From the NCBI RefSeq assembly GCF_000020645.1, contig NC_011060.1, positions 2,122,501 through 2,186,500 of the forward strand: a DNA stretch of 64,000 nt, in the 5' to 3' direction. Shown here one piece after another: positions 36,076-44,721 of this stretch (the stretch's first letter is position 1; every line of letters starts with the position of its first letter). The translations under genes and the position numbers were made by a program. The notes below the pieces were generated by a model, which was given only the letters and a program-made list of their open reading frames with translations, was not told the DNA's origin and ran no database searches. The DNA is from Pelodictyon phaeoclathratiforme BU-1 (GTDB lineage: Bacteria; Bacteroidota; Chlorobiia; Chlorobiales; Chlorobiaceae).

Positions 36076-36192
36076 AAATGCATTGGGGTGGCGGGTTTAC
36101 CTGTTGCAGTTCTGCACTTATTTTGAAAATCATGCAAACTTGCTTAGGTTGAGGGCCAACCGTAACCGATGCAGCAACCATAACAACGAGCT

Positions 36193-36885
36193 ATGAACGA
36201 CATACAATCCAGCACTCCCGTCCAGCAGGGCGTCAAACCATCTACAGAAGACAATCTTCTTTACATTGCCATCAAATATAAAGTTGCAATTATCAGTACA
36301 CTGGTACTCCTCGCAGCTCTCGGAGCCGGAGCCTTCTTCTGGGTGCGCTACCAGCAAAGCAATGAACTGGATGCTGCACTGCAACTCTCAAGAATAGCTC
36401 CACTTCTTGACCGTGGAGAGTTCAAGGCTGCCATCAACGGTACCGATAAAACTGCCGGATTGAAGAAAATTGCTGATGACTATGCCGGAAAATATATGGG
36501 GACTCCAAGTGGAAATATGGCCAATCTGCTGCTCGCTAATGCGCTCTACTCCATGGGAAATTTTGACGCAGCTCTTGAGGTCTTTAAGAGCGTATCCATC
36601 AATAATGATGATCTTGCTGCCGCTGCCCTTGCTGGCGCCGGGGACTGCTACGTCAATAAAAATCAGTTAGCATTGGCCGCAGAGAGCTATCAGGATGCAT
36701 CATCCAAGGCTGAAAGCAAACCGCTTAAAGCGCAATACCTCGCACATGCAGCCAACAGTTTCCAGCAGATAAACCAGCTTAAAAAAGCATCAGAGCTGTA
36801 TACAAAAATCATAGCAGACTATCCAGGAACAACCGCAGCAGCCGTAGCTCAACGGTCGCTCTGGCAGCTTCCCTCAAATCTTTAA
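36193..36885 (+). CDS. Membrane-anchored TPR protein (YfgM-like architecture)
   Basis: The 230-residue protein has a short cytoplasmic N terminus (about 28 residues), one membrane helix (VAIISTLVLLAALGAGAFFW, about 31-50) and a periplasmic helical region with at least three TPR-like units (NLLLANALYSMGNFDAALEV, AGAGDCYVNKNQLALAAESY). This is the layout of YfgM and related proteins that assist folding or assembly at the membrane. The neighbouring cyclophilin gene, 34 bases downstream, fits a protein-folding context. There is no sequence motif for a specific function. Confidence 0.75.
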   Translation: MNDIQSSTPVQQGVKPSTEDNLLYIAIKYKVAIISTLVLLAALGAGAFFWVRYQQSNELDAALQLSRIAPLLDRGEFKAAINGTDKTAGLKKIADDYAGKYMGTPSGNMANLLLANALYSMGNFDAALEVFKSVSINNDDLAAAALAGAGDCYVNKNQLALAAESYQDASSKAESKPLKAQYLAHAANSFQQINQLKKASELYTKIIADYPGTTAAAVAQRSLWQLPSNL

Positions 36886-36918
36886 TAACGAACAATAGTT
36901 CCCTAAAATACATTGTAC

Positions 36919-37410
36919 ATGCCTGAACAGTTTCTTATCAAGACAAGCCTTGGTGACATTACCATCAGTCTTTACGACGACACCCCTCTGCATCGCGATA
37001 ACTTTATCAAACTCGCCACAGAGAACTATTACGACGGTATCCGCTTTCACCGGGTTATCGAAGGGTTCATGATCCAGACCGGAGATCCGTTATCACGCCA
37101 TGAGGATAAACGCTCCATGCACGGCACCGGAGGCCCTTCTACCCGTATCCCTGCTGAAATCAAACATCCCAACAAGAAAGGAACACTTGCTGCAGCAAGG
37201 GACAACAATCCCCAGAAAGCATCATCCGGCAGCCAGTTTTATATCAATCATTCTGACAATGGATTTCTTGACGGACAATATACCGTCTTCGGTGTGGTTG
37301 AGGCTGGTATGGATGTGGTAGAAAAAATTGCTGTTGTCAAAACCGATCCCAACGACAATCCTCTTGTACCGGTCACTATCGACACTATCGTTCCACTGGC
37401 AAAGTCCTGA
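36919..37410 (+). CDS. Cyclophilin-type peptidyl-prolyl isomerase
   Basis: The enzyme speeds cis-trans isomerisation of proline peptide bonds. The 163-residue product has the cyclophilin active-site pattern: GIRFHRVIEGFMIQTGDP with the catalytic Arg near residue 46, the SSGSQFYI region, and TVFGVVEAGMDVVEKI. There is no signal peptide, so it is probably cytoplasmic. ATG 36919 was preferred over TTG 36913. Neighbouring genes run in the same direction with short gaps (34 and 14 bases). Confidence 0.94.
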   Translation: MPEQFLIKTSLGDITISLYDDTPLHRDNFIKLATENYYDGIRFHRVIEGFMIQTGDPLSRHEDKRSMHGTGGPSTRIPAEIKHPNKKGTLAAARDNNPQKASSGSQFYINHSDNGFLDGQYTVFGVVEAGMDVVEKIAVVKTDPNDNPLVPVTIDTIVPLAKS

Positions 37411-37424
37411 GAAGATAAAATCAC

Positions 37425-38114
37425 ATGGATAGCATTGCGGCTAACATAGAAACAATACGGGAGCAGATTCATGCGGCCTGCATCGAGGCAGGCCGCGATC
37501 CGGCTGGAGTACGTCTGATCGCTGTTTCAAAAACCCACCCGGCATCACTGATAAAAGAGGCCTTTGATGCCGGTCATATTGTTTTCGGAGAAAGCTATGT
37601 CCAGGAGTTTCTGGAAAAGTGTGAAGATCCCCTGCTTGCACAGCTCGGAATCGAATGGCACTTTATCGGACACCTGCAGTCAAACAAGATACGCTCGATT
37701 ATCGGCAAGGTGAGCCTTATTCATGGCATCGACAAGCTCTCAACAGCCGAAGAGCTCTCAAAACGAGCCCTCCGGAACAACCTGCAGGTCGATTATCTTC
37801 TTGAAGTCAATACCTCCGGCGAAGCATCCAAATATGGCATGTCGCCAGAAGAGCTGCTTTCACTGGCTGAATCGCTCTTCACGCTCCCGAACATCACCCT
37901 TCGCGGCCTGATGACCATCGCGTCACCAGACAGGGTTCTTGCACAACAGGAGTTTCGCCTGCTGCGCACCCTTCTGGACGCGCTGAAACCCATTTCTCCG
38001 GATCCATCAAAACTTACCGAACTCTCCATGGGCATGAGCGGCGATTTCAGGGAAGCCATTCATGAGGGAGCAACCATGATCCGTGTCGGAACGGCAATCT
38101 TCGGCTGGCGCTGA
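37425..38114 (+). CDS. YggS-family pyridoxal-phosphate homeostasis protein (PLPBP)
   Basis: PLPBP proteins bind pyridoxal 5'-phosphate without a known catalytic reaction and buffer free PLP and amino-acid balance. The 229-residue product has the PLP lysine in VSKTHPA (about residue 36), FGESYVQEFLEK, WHFIGHLQSNK, the LSMGMSGDF phosphate-binding loop near 205 and VGTAIFG at the end, all hallmarks of the family. It starts 14 bases after the cyclophilin gene. Confidence 0.95.
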   Translation: MDSIAANIETIREQIHAACIEAGRDPAGVRLIAVSKTHPASLIKEAFDAGHIVFGESYVQEFLEKCEDPLLAQLGIEWHFIGHLQSNKIRSIIGKVSLIHGIDKLSTAEELSKRALRNNLQVDYLLEVNTSGEASKYGMSPEELLSLAESLFTLPNITLRGLMTIASPDRVLAQQEFRLLRTLLDALKPISPDPSKLTELSMGMSGDFREAIHEGATMIRVGTAIFGWR

Positions 38115-38181
38115 TATGGTTTGCATTTCGGTTCATACTCGCTTTGTAACACTTGTCAATTAACCTGTAAACAACCCTATC

Positions 38182-39003
38182 ATGATCTCACAGCAGGCAA
38201 AAATCCAGGAAGCAGTCGCCTTTATCAGAACAAAGACAGGTGCTGATTATCCGGTTGGTATCGTTCTTGGAACAGGCCTCGGCGCTCTGGTCAAGGAGAT
38301 TGATATTGACTTTTCCCTCGACTACAGCGACATCCCGAACTTCCCTGTCTCCACGGTTGAAACCCACCACGGCAAACTGATTTTCGGAACCCTTTCGGGA
38401 AAAAATGTTGTCGCCATGCAGGGGCGCTTCCATTTTTACGAAGGCTACTCCATGCACCAGATTGTCTTTCCAATCAGGGTCATGAAGTACCTCGGCGTCA
38501 AAACCCTCGGCATCACCAACGCCTGTGGCGGCCTGAACCCTGCCTACAGAAAAGGGGAGATCATGCTGATCGATGACCACATCAACCTGCTCGGCACCAA
38601 TCCGCTCATCGGGCCAAACGACCCTGAAATCGGCTCTCGCTTTCCTGACCTCTGCGCACCCTACTCTCCCCGGATACTGGAACTTGCTGAAGAGGTCGCA
38701 TTAAATCAGAGAATCAAGGTTCAGCGCGGAGTTTATGTAGCCCTCTCAGGCCCTTGTCTTGAAACCCGTGCCGAATACCGCATGTTACGTACCCTTGGCG
38801 CCGATGTTGTCGGCATGTCAACCGTGCCAGAAGTGATCGCTGCCGTACATCAGGGCACAGAGGTCTTCGGCATGTCCATCATCACCGATGAATGCTTCCC
38901 GGACAACCTCAAGGCGGTCAGCATCGAAGAGATCATTGAGGTCTCCAACCATGCCGAACCCAAAATGACCTCTATCTTCAAGGCTATTGTCGCAAACCTT
39001 TAA
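38182..39003 (+). CDS. Purine nucleoside phosphorylase / possible MTA phosphorylase
   Basis: This 273-residue enzyme of the trimeric PNP/MTAP family splits a purine nucleoside with phosphate. The phosphate loop is GTGLG (30-34), followed by NACGGLNP (113-120), the GPCLETRAE region (190-198) and MSTVPEV (212-218). In trimeric PNPs an Asn after SLIT contacts the 6-oxo group of guanine or hypoxanthine; here the aligned residue is Asp (IITD, D236), as in 5'-methylthioadenosine phosphorylases. The next gene, 16 bases on, is mtnA, whose substrate is the MTA phosphorylase product. I infer an adenine-type specificity, probably MTA, but the overall sequence is close to PNP and this needs biochemical proof. 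Confidence 0.9.
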   Translation: MISQQAKIQEAVAFIRTKTGADYPVGIVLGTGLGALVKEIDIDFSLDYSDIPNFPVSTVETHHGKLIFGTLSGKNVVAMQGRFHFYEGYSMHQIVFPIRVMKYLGVKTLGITNACGGLNPAYRKGEIMLIDDHINLLGTNPLIGPNDPEIGSRFPDLCAPYSPRILELAEEVALNQRIKVQRGVYVALSGPCLETRAEYRMLRTLGADVVGMSTVPEVIAAVHQGTEVFGMSIITDECFPDNLKAVSIEEIIEVSNHAEPKMTSIFKAIVANL

Positions 39004-39019
39004 TTATCACCATACCAGT

Positions 39020-40084
39020 ATGATAGACGCCATTTCTTTCAACGACAGCACCCTTCGCTACCTCGACCAGCGCTATCTGCCGCTGAGGGAGGAGTATGTT
39101 TCCACCAGAAATTACGAGGAAGCCATAGAGGCGATCAAAACCCTTGCAGTACGCGGCGCTCCCCTGATTGGCGTTGCTGCAGCCTACACCATTATTCTCG
39201 GCATAAACAGCTTCCAGGGCACAAAAGAGGAGTTTCCTTCTTTTTTCAAATCGCTTGTGGCTGAAGTTGAAGCTTCACGCCCGACAGCGGTCAACCTCTT
39301 TTTTGCAGCGGCACGACTCAAGAAGGTCTATGCTGAAAACTATGAAACTGACACAATCGAGGCGCTCTTTGCAAAAATGAACACTGCTGCCCGCAAAATC
39401 CATGATGATGAGATCGCAAACTGCGATGCCATGTCGCGCCACGGTGTTGATCAGATCAAGATTGACCTTGCCCACATCCTGAAAACACGTAAGCTCAATG
39501 TTCTGACCCATTGCAATACCGGCACCCTTGCCTGCTGCGGCACCGGCTCAGCGCTTGGGGTCATCAGGCTTGCCTGGCAGGAGGGGCTCATCGAGCGGGT
39601 CATCACCTCCGAAAGCCGCCCGCTCTTGCAGGGGCTTCGTCTGACTGCCTGGGAACTTGAACATGATGGCATACCCTTCGTCTCTATTTCCGACTCCTCA
39701 TCAGCATTTCTGATGCAGAGAGGAATGATTGATTTTGGTATTGTCGGAGCGGACCGGATTGCTGCCAACGGTGACACGGCAAACAAGATTGGCACCTGCG
39801 CCCATGCCATCAGCGCATACCACCACAATCTGCCGTTCTACATCGCCGCGCCGGTATCAACCATTGATATCACCATTCCTGACGGCACGCATATCCCGAT
39901 TGAAGAGCGCAACGCCGATGAGCTGAGAACCATTTTCGGCACACAGGTAGCTTCACCGACAACACCGGTTCTCAACTATGCTTTTGATGTCACACCAGGA
40001 AAATATCTGAGAGGCATCATTACCGACAAGGAAGCTGTGGTCGGTAACTACATTACCGGACTCGCTGCACTTATGGAAGAGTAA
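39020..40084 (+). CDS. mtnA: Methylthioribose-1-phosphate isomerase
   Basis: MtnA converts 5-methylthioribose-1-phosphate to methylthioribulose-1-phosphate in methionine salvage. The 354-residue product has the VRGAPLIGVAAAY signature (about 44-56), the catalytic Cys in THCNTGTL (C165) and catalytic Asp in VGADRIAANGD (D245). ATG 39020 was chosen; a TTG start at 38987 would lie within the phosphorylase gene. No mtnB-E genes follow; a strong terminator closes the unit at 40128. Confidence 0.95.
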   Translation: MIDAISFNDSTLRYLDQRYLPLREEYVSTRNYEEAIEAIKTLAVRGAPLIGVAAAYTIILGINSFQGTKEEFPSFFKSLVAEVEASRPTAVNLFFAAARLKKVYAENYETDTIEALFAKMNTAARKIHDDEIANCDAMSRHGVDQIKIDLAHILKTRKLNVLTHCNTGTLACCGTGSALGVIRLAWQEGLIERVITSESRPLLQGLRLTAWELEHDGIPFVSISDSSSAFLMQRGMIDFGIVGADRIAANGDTANKIGTCAHAISAYHHNLPFYIAAPVSTIDITIPDGTHIPIEERNADELRTIFGTQVASPTTPVLNYAFDVTPGKYLRGIITDKEAVVGNYITGLAALMEE

Positions 40085-40127
40085 CCTGCAGTGGTTTCGC
40101 AGGAGCAACACATTGCTAAAAAGAGAG

Positions 40128-40168
40128 ACGCTCACCGAAAACCTTGCTGATTCGGTGAGCGTTTTTTT
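40128..40168 (+). terminator. Intrinsic terminator after mtnA
   Basis: ACGCTCACCGAA (40128-40139) pairs perfectly with TTCGGTGAGCGT (40151-40162), followed by Ts to 40168. The rest of the gap to the ccoN gene at 40418 shows no gene; it should contain the ccoN promoter but I cannot place one with confidence. Confidence 0.93.
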
Positions 40169-40417
40169 ATCTGCCTGATAACCTGGTAATGAACTCCGGT
40201 CAGGCTCATCCGCCAGGATGCAATCTTTTTGATTTTTTTATCAGCGACATACCTTGGTGAATTTGTATTTGATACTTTCCGCAAGATTTTATTCAGGTCA
40301 AAACTCTATCTTTTTAACTATATTATGGCAGTATGTCGGCAGACGATTTAACTTTTTTTATATTGATCCGTCCGACGTTCTCTCTTTATTTTCCTTAAAA
40401 ATGATCTGGAGGAGAGC

Positions 40418-41809
40418 ATGAGCGAAGCAGGGTACAACTACAGGATAGTGCGCGGTTTTGCCTTTTCGGCGCTTTTCTGGCTTATCATTGGTCTGGTCGT
40501 CGGGCTCTGGATAGCCTTCGAAATGTTCAATCCGGCACTCAACCTTACCCCCTGGCTCAGTTTCGGGCGGTTGCGTGTTGTGCATACCAATGGTCTCGGT
40601 CTTGGCTTCGGACTCGCAGGTATTTTTGCAACCTCCTACTATATCCTGCAGCGCCTGACGAGAGTACCGCTTCCCTTTCCCCGACTTGCTCAAGCTCATC
40701 TCTACCTCTTCAATGCAGCAATAGCGCTGGCAGCCGTGAGCCTTTTTGCGGGAATGAACACCACAAAAGAGTACGCTGAACTTGAATGGCCTCTTGACAT
40801 TGGTGTTGTCATTTTCTGGGTCATGTTTGCCGTCAATGTCTTTGGCACGCTGATCAAACGTCGCGAAAAGCAGATGTACATCTCCCTCTGGTACATCATC
40901 GCCATGACCGTCACCATTGCCATTCTTTACATTGTCAACAACCTTGAGATTCCCGTCACACTCTTCAAGTCCTACAGTATCTATTCAGGTGCAAACGATG
41001 CCAATGTGGAGTGGTGGTACGGGCACAACATTGTGGGATTCATCTTTACGGTTCCGATACTGGCGATGTTCTACTATTTTCTTCCAAAAGCCACAGGCCT
41101 TCCCATCTACAGCCATCGGCTCTCCATCATCTCTTTCTGGGCGCTGATCTTTGCCTATCTCTGGACTGGCGCACATCACCTTATGCTCACCCCTCTGCCG
41201 GAGTGGATTCAGACCGTTGCAATCGCCTTCTCCATTTTCCTGATTGCTCCGTCATGGGGCTCTGTAGTCAATGGCTATTACACGCTGCAGGGAAACTGGG
41301 AGCAGATGCGCACCAATTATCTGGTCAAGTTCTTTATTGCGGGCATCACCTTTTATGGTCTTCAGACCCTTCAGGGGCCCCTGCAGGGATTACGCACCCT
41401 CAATGCTTTCTTTCATTATACTGACTGGGTGGTCGGGCATGTGCACATGGGAACCATGGGATGGGTGACCATGATCATTTCGGCATCGTTCTACTATATG
41501 ATTCCACGCATTACCGACACCGAGCTCTACAGCATCAAACTCGCCAACAGCCATTTCTGGCTCATCCTTGTTGGTCAGCTCACCTGGACCATTACCATGT
41601 GGATCGCAGGAATCCAGCAAGGAGCGATGTGGAAAGCAACCAACCCGGATGGTTCGCTGATGTATAATTTTCTTGATACCGTCACCTCTCTCTATCCCTA
41701 TTACCGGTTGCGCTTTGCCGCCGGGATAATCTATTTTATCGGTATACTGGTTTTCGCCTGGAATCTGATCATGACAGTACGCCAGCAACCTCAACAGAGT
41801 GAAGCTTAA
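40418..41809 (+). CDS. ccoN: cbb3-type cytochrome oxidase subunit I
   Basis: CcoN is the catalytic subunit that reduces oxygen to water and pumps protons at low oxygen tension. The 463-residue, 12-helix membrane protein has the haem and copper ligands in place: H56 in RVVHTNGLG, H203 in WWYGHNIVG and H253-H254 in GAHHLML (CuB), and H341/H343 in VGHVHMGTMGW (haems b3 and b). A GGAGGAGAGC site precedes ATG 40418. It opens a ten-gene operon for the oxidase and its assembly. Confidence 0.97.
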   Translation: MSEAGYNYRIVRGFAFSALFWLIIGLVVGLWIAFEMFNPALNLTPWLSFGRLRVVHTNGLGLGFGLAGIFATSYYILQRLTRVPLPFPRLAQAHLYLFNAAIALAAVSLFAGMNTTKEYAELEWPLDIGVVIFWVMFAVNVFGTLIKRREKQMYISLWYIIAMTVTIAILYIVNNLEIPVTLFKSYSIYSGANDANVEWWYGHNIVGFIFTVPILAMFYYFLPKATGLPIYSHRLSIISFWALIFAYLWTGAHHLMLTPLPEWIQTVAIAFSIFLIAPSWGSVVNGYYTLQGNWEQMRTNYLVKFFIAGITFYGLQTLQGPLQGLRTLNAFFHYTDWVVGHVHMGTMGWVTMIISASFYYMIPRITDTELYSIKLANSHFWLILVGQLTWTITMWIAGIQQGAMWKATNPDGSLMYNFLDTVTSLYPYYRLRFAAGIIYFIGILVFAWNLIMTVRQQPQQSEA

Positions 41810-41839
41810 ACAACAAATCCACAAACAGGAGCTGCAATC

Positions 41840-42511
41840 ATGGGGATCACTTCCAAACCGGTTGTTTTTGCTATTCTTTCAGCCGTTGTCATCCTTATAG
41901 GCACCACCGTAACGGTCTTTGTTCCGCTTTTCATGCCTTCTACACAGCCAGTCAGCGCTGCCATAAAACCCTATACGGCCGTAGAACTTGAAGGGCGCGA
42001 CATCTATATCCGCGAGGGATGCAACAACTGCCACACCCAGACCGTACGACCGCTTAGAACAGAGGTACTTCGCTACGGGGAATACTCCAAAGCTGAGGAA
42101 TTCGCCTACGACAGACCCTTCCTCTGGGGTTCACGCCGCACAGGCCCCGATTTGAACCGCGTTGGCGGGAAGTATCCCGATGCCTGGCATTACAAGCACA
42201 TGCAGAGTCCGCAAGGGATGTTTGAAAAATCAAATATGCCCCCTTATGGGTGGCTTGCCAAAAACCGTCTCGATACCACATATTCATACAAAAAGACATC
42301 CATTCTTGGCTATGGCTATTCTGAAAACGATGTCCGGCAGCAGATAGCCCAATATCATGCAACGGTAACCGATGGCACCTATTCCTCAAAAGAGAGTCGT
42401 GACCAGGTGACACCGCCAGAGCTGCGCCAGGAACTGACCGAAATGGATGCCATGATTGCATACCTCCAAAAGCTGGGAAGAGATGTCAAAAACCTGGAGG
42501 CAACAAAATGA
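41840..42511 (+). CDS. ccoO: cbb3-type cytochrome oxidase subunit II (monohaem cytochrome c)
   Basis: CcoO passes electrons to CcoN through one c-type haem in the periplasm. The 223-residue product has an N-terminal membrane anchor (about 8-33), the haem site CNNCH at residues 61-65, TQTVRPLRTEVLRYGEYS next to it, and the Met-containing EKSNMPPYGWL region that supplies the distal ligand. Length and motifs match the family. It overlaps ccoQ by 4 bases. Confidence 0.97.
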   Translation: MGITSKPVVFAILSAVVILIGTTVTVFVPLFMPSTQPVSAAIKPYTAVELEGRDIYIREGCNNCHTQTVRPLRTEVLRYGEYSKAEEFAYDRPFLWGSRRTGPDLNRVGGKYPDAWHYKHMQSPQGMFEKSNMPPYGWLAKNRLDTTYSYKKTSILGYGYSENDVRQQIAQYHATVTDGTYSSKESRDQVTPPELRQELTEMDAMIAYLQKLGRDVKNLEATK

Positions 42512-42651
42512 CCTTTTCAGGAATGGCATATTTCCTCTTTACCCTGCTGCTCGCCACTGTTTTAGCGGGAATAATTATCTACTACTACAACCCGAAAAGA
42601 AAACAGCAGGTTGAGGAACCGAAGCACAGAATGCTTGATGACGACAATTGA
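42508..42651 (+). CDS. ccoQ: cbb3 oxidase small subunit CcoQ-like
   Basis: A 47-residue membrane peptide starts at ATG 42508, inside the ccoO stop (ATGA overlap). It has one hydrophobic helix (AYFLFTLLLATVLAGIIIYY, about 7-26), then NPKRKQQ and an acidic end KHRMLDDDN. Size, topology and place between ccoO and ccoP are those of CcoQ, which stabilises the oxidase. The final RMLDDDN recurs in CcoS (YRMLDDDD), a common feature in these small proteins. Confidence 0.85.
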   Translation: MTFSGMAYFLFTLLLATVLAGIIIYYYNPKRKQQVEEPKHRMLDDDN

Positions 42652-42694
42652 AAAACCCTAAGAGTACCACAAGATCAACAAAAGGAGAGCTGCC

Positions 42695-43156
42695 ATGCAT
42701 GATACCCCGGAACCCCAGGATGGCCATAACAAAATCCCCAAAGGGTGGCTGCTCTTTTTTTATGGGGGAATTATCTTTCTGATCGCCTATATCTTCTTCT
42801 ATACACCGGCAATTTCCGGCTGGTCTTTCTACCAGGGCTTTGAAAAGGAGATGGCGGCGGCGGCCAAAACCGAAAAACCGGAGACGATCAAAACATATTC
42901 CGACAACAAGGAGGCCATCAAGGAAGGGAAAGAGGTCTATGCAAACACCTGTGCACCGTGCCACAAAGATGATGCCACCGGAGGAATCGGCCCCGATCTG
43001 ACCCTTGCAACGCTCAAATATGGAGCAACCCCGCTGGATATCTATGAATCCATTACCAAAGGCCGTCCCAACGGGATGCCCTCATTCCTGCCCCAGATTG
43101 GTGCGGAGAAGAGCAGCAAGGTTGTCGCTTATCTGGAAACCCTGAGAAAAAAATAA
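42695..43156 (+). CDS. ccoP: cbb3-type oxidase CcoP-like monohaem cytochrome c
   Basis: CcoP normally brings electrons from soluble cytochromes through two c-type haems in about 300 residues. This protein has only 153 residues and a single haem site, CAPCH at 86-90, with an N-terminal membrane helix (GWLLFFYGGIIFLIAYIFFY, about 17-36) and a distal Met in NGMPSFLP. It corresponds to the CcoP anchor joined to one cytochrome domain. The electron donor path is probably simpler than in the classic oxidase. Neighbours on both sides are cco genes, so the role is clear. Confidence 0.9.
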   Translation: MHDTPEPQDGHNKIPKGWLLFFYGGIIFLIAYIFFYTPAISGWSFYQGFEKEMAAAAKTEKPETIKTYSDNKEAIKEGKEVYANTCAPCHKDDATGGIGPDLTLATLKYGATPLDIYESITKGRPNGMPSFLPQIGAEKSSKVVAYLETLRKK

Positions 43157-43183
43157 TTACTGATAACACTGGAGTCTGCCATT

Positions 43184-44287
43184 TTGTGGAAAATCAAAAG
43201 AAACATCGTCGAGATCCTGCAGGCCATCATGCTTACGGGCCTGCCCTTTCTCACCCTGAACGGTCAAAGTGCATTCCGGTTTGATATCCCCACTCTCAAA
43301 CTCTATTTTTTTGGTTCGGCCATCTGGATAAGTGAGTTTTATCTTATCCTCGCCGTCACACTTTTTTTTATCCTCCTCATCGCCTTTGTTACCGCCATTT
43401 TCGGTCGCATCTGGTGCGGTTGGCTCTGCCCGCAGACCGTTCTGCTTGACCTGAGCCAAAGCATCGCTGCCCTGGCAGGCAAGAAGTACCTCAAAACCCT
43501 GCAAAGTCTCATCCTGCTGCCCCTCTCGGCCCTGATATCGATCACCATGATCTGGTACTTCGTTCCTCCGGCTGAGACTATGAGAAGCCTCTTTGTTTCG
43601 CCAACGATTACCGCTTTTTTTCTTGTTCTCTGGGCACTGGTCTACCTTGAACTGGCGTTTCTGGGAAGAAGGTTCTGCACATCGATCTGCCCCTACGCCA
43701 TGCTGCAGAATGCCCTCTTCGACAAGGATACCCTTGTTATCGAGTATGACCTTTCACGCGATGCTACCTGCATGAAATGCGACGCATGCGTTCAGGTCTG
43801 CCCGGTTGGTATTGACATCAAAAAAGGGTTGAACTCTGCCTGTATTGCCTGCGCTGAATGTATTGACGCCTGCCGCCCCCTCAGCGAAAAAAGAGGTATG
43901 CCCCCCTTTCCGAACTACAAAGGGGTGATCGTTCGCCGGAAAACATACTGGCTTGGTGGCGCCACTGCCGCTGCGGCGCTAACTCTTTTCCTGCTCATAT
44001 GGAGTCGCCCGGCAGTCGATTTTCTTGTCACACGCGACAACGCACCCCTTCCGGCAGGTTTGAACCGCTACTCCTATACCGTTTATAACAACAGTGGAAA
44101 ACCTCTCTCACTTGCACTCTCCTCGCCTGACCCTGTCACCCTTCTCGGTGAACACACTCTCCTTTTGCAGCCATTTTCAGCCATTCACGGCAGGATACTG
44201 ATCAAATCGAACGGCAAGCTGGAACGTGTACGTCTCGGAATCTCCGGTGACGGCATATCCATAAACAGGGAAACCGGTTTTCCATGA
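43184..44287 (+). CDS. ccoG: Cytochrome oxidase accessory ferredoxin-like protein CcoG (FixG/RdxA)
   Basis: CcoG is a membrane iron-sulfur protein reported to reduce copper for cbb3 oxidase assembly. The 367-residue product has membrane helices around GRIWCGWLCPQTV (about 78-90) and two cluster motifs, CMKCDACVQVCP and CIACAECIDACRP, in the middle. The C-terminal immunoglobulin-like part is shorter than in typical CcoG proteins of about 470 residues. I use TTG 43184 because a GGAG site lies 9 bases before it. Its stop overlaps ccoH by 4 bases. Confidence 0.93.
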   Translation: MWKIKRNIVEILQAIMLTGLPFLTLNGQSAFRFDIPTLKLYFFGSAIWISEFYLILAVTLFFILLIAFVTAIFGRIWCGWLCPQTVLLDLSQSIAALAGKKYLKTLQSLILLPLSALISITMIWYFVPPAETMRSLFVSPTITAFFLVLWALVYLELAFLGRRFCTSICPYAMLQNALFDKDTLVIEYDLSRDATCMKCDACVQVCPVGIDIKKGLNSACIACAECIDACRPLSEKRGMPPFPNYKGVIVRRKTYWLGGATAAAALTLFLLIWSRPAVDFLVTRDNAPLPAGLNRYSYTVYNNSGKPLSLALSSPDPVTLLGEHTLLLQPFSAIHGRILIKSNGKLERVRLGISGDGISINRETGFP

Positions 44288-44721
44288 AGCTCTTTCTTTA
44301 CCTTATCTATCCCCTTTTCTTCTTTGCCATGGGATGCGGCATCTATGTGGCATACAACAATGCCGAAGGCCTTGTTGACAAAAACTATTATGAGAACGGG
44401 AAACACTATTTTGCAGCCAAAGAGGTCGAACAAAAGCTTGATGTTGCAATCAGCAAACCAGACTCGCTGAAAATGGGAAGCAACGAGATCCACATCAGCG
44501 TCACCTCACACGGCAAGCCGCTTGAAGATGCCGCTCTCTCTCTTTTTGTCGGCAACCTCTCCTCAACCCGTTATGACTCCACCCTGACCATGCAGGAAGA
44601 GGCTCCCGGCATCTATCATACAACTGCAGCGATTCCCTTCAAAGGAGTCTGGTTCGTCAGAATCGATCTTGTTAAACAACAACTCAGAGCCACACGAAAA
44701 TGGTTTTTCGACGTACGGTAG
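44284..44721 (+). CDS. ccoH: cbb3 oxidase assembly protein CcoH (FixH)
   Basis: CcoH is a single-helix membrane protein needed for stable assembly of cbb3 oxidase. The 145-residue product has an N-terminal helix (LFLYLIYPLFFFAMGCGIYV, about 3-22) and then the FixH-type GLVDKNYYENGKHY. A periplasmic beta-rich domain ends in RKWFFDVR. It overlaps ccoG by 4 bases and the next gene by 22. Confidence 0.9.
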   Translation: MKLFLYLIYPLFFFAMGCGIYVAYNNAEGLVDKNYYENGKHYFAAKEVEQKLDVAISKPDSLKMGSNEIHISVTSHGKPLEDAALSLFVGNLSSTRYDSTLTMQEEAPGIYHTTAAIPFKGVWFVRIDLVKQQLRATRKWFFDVR

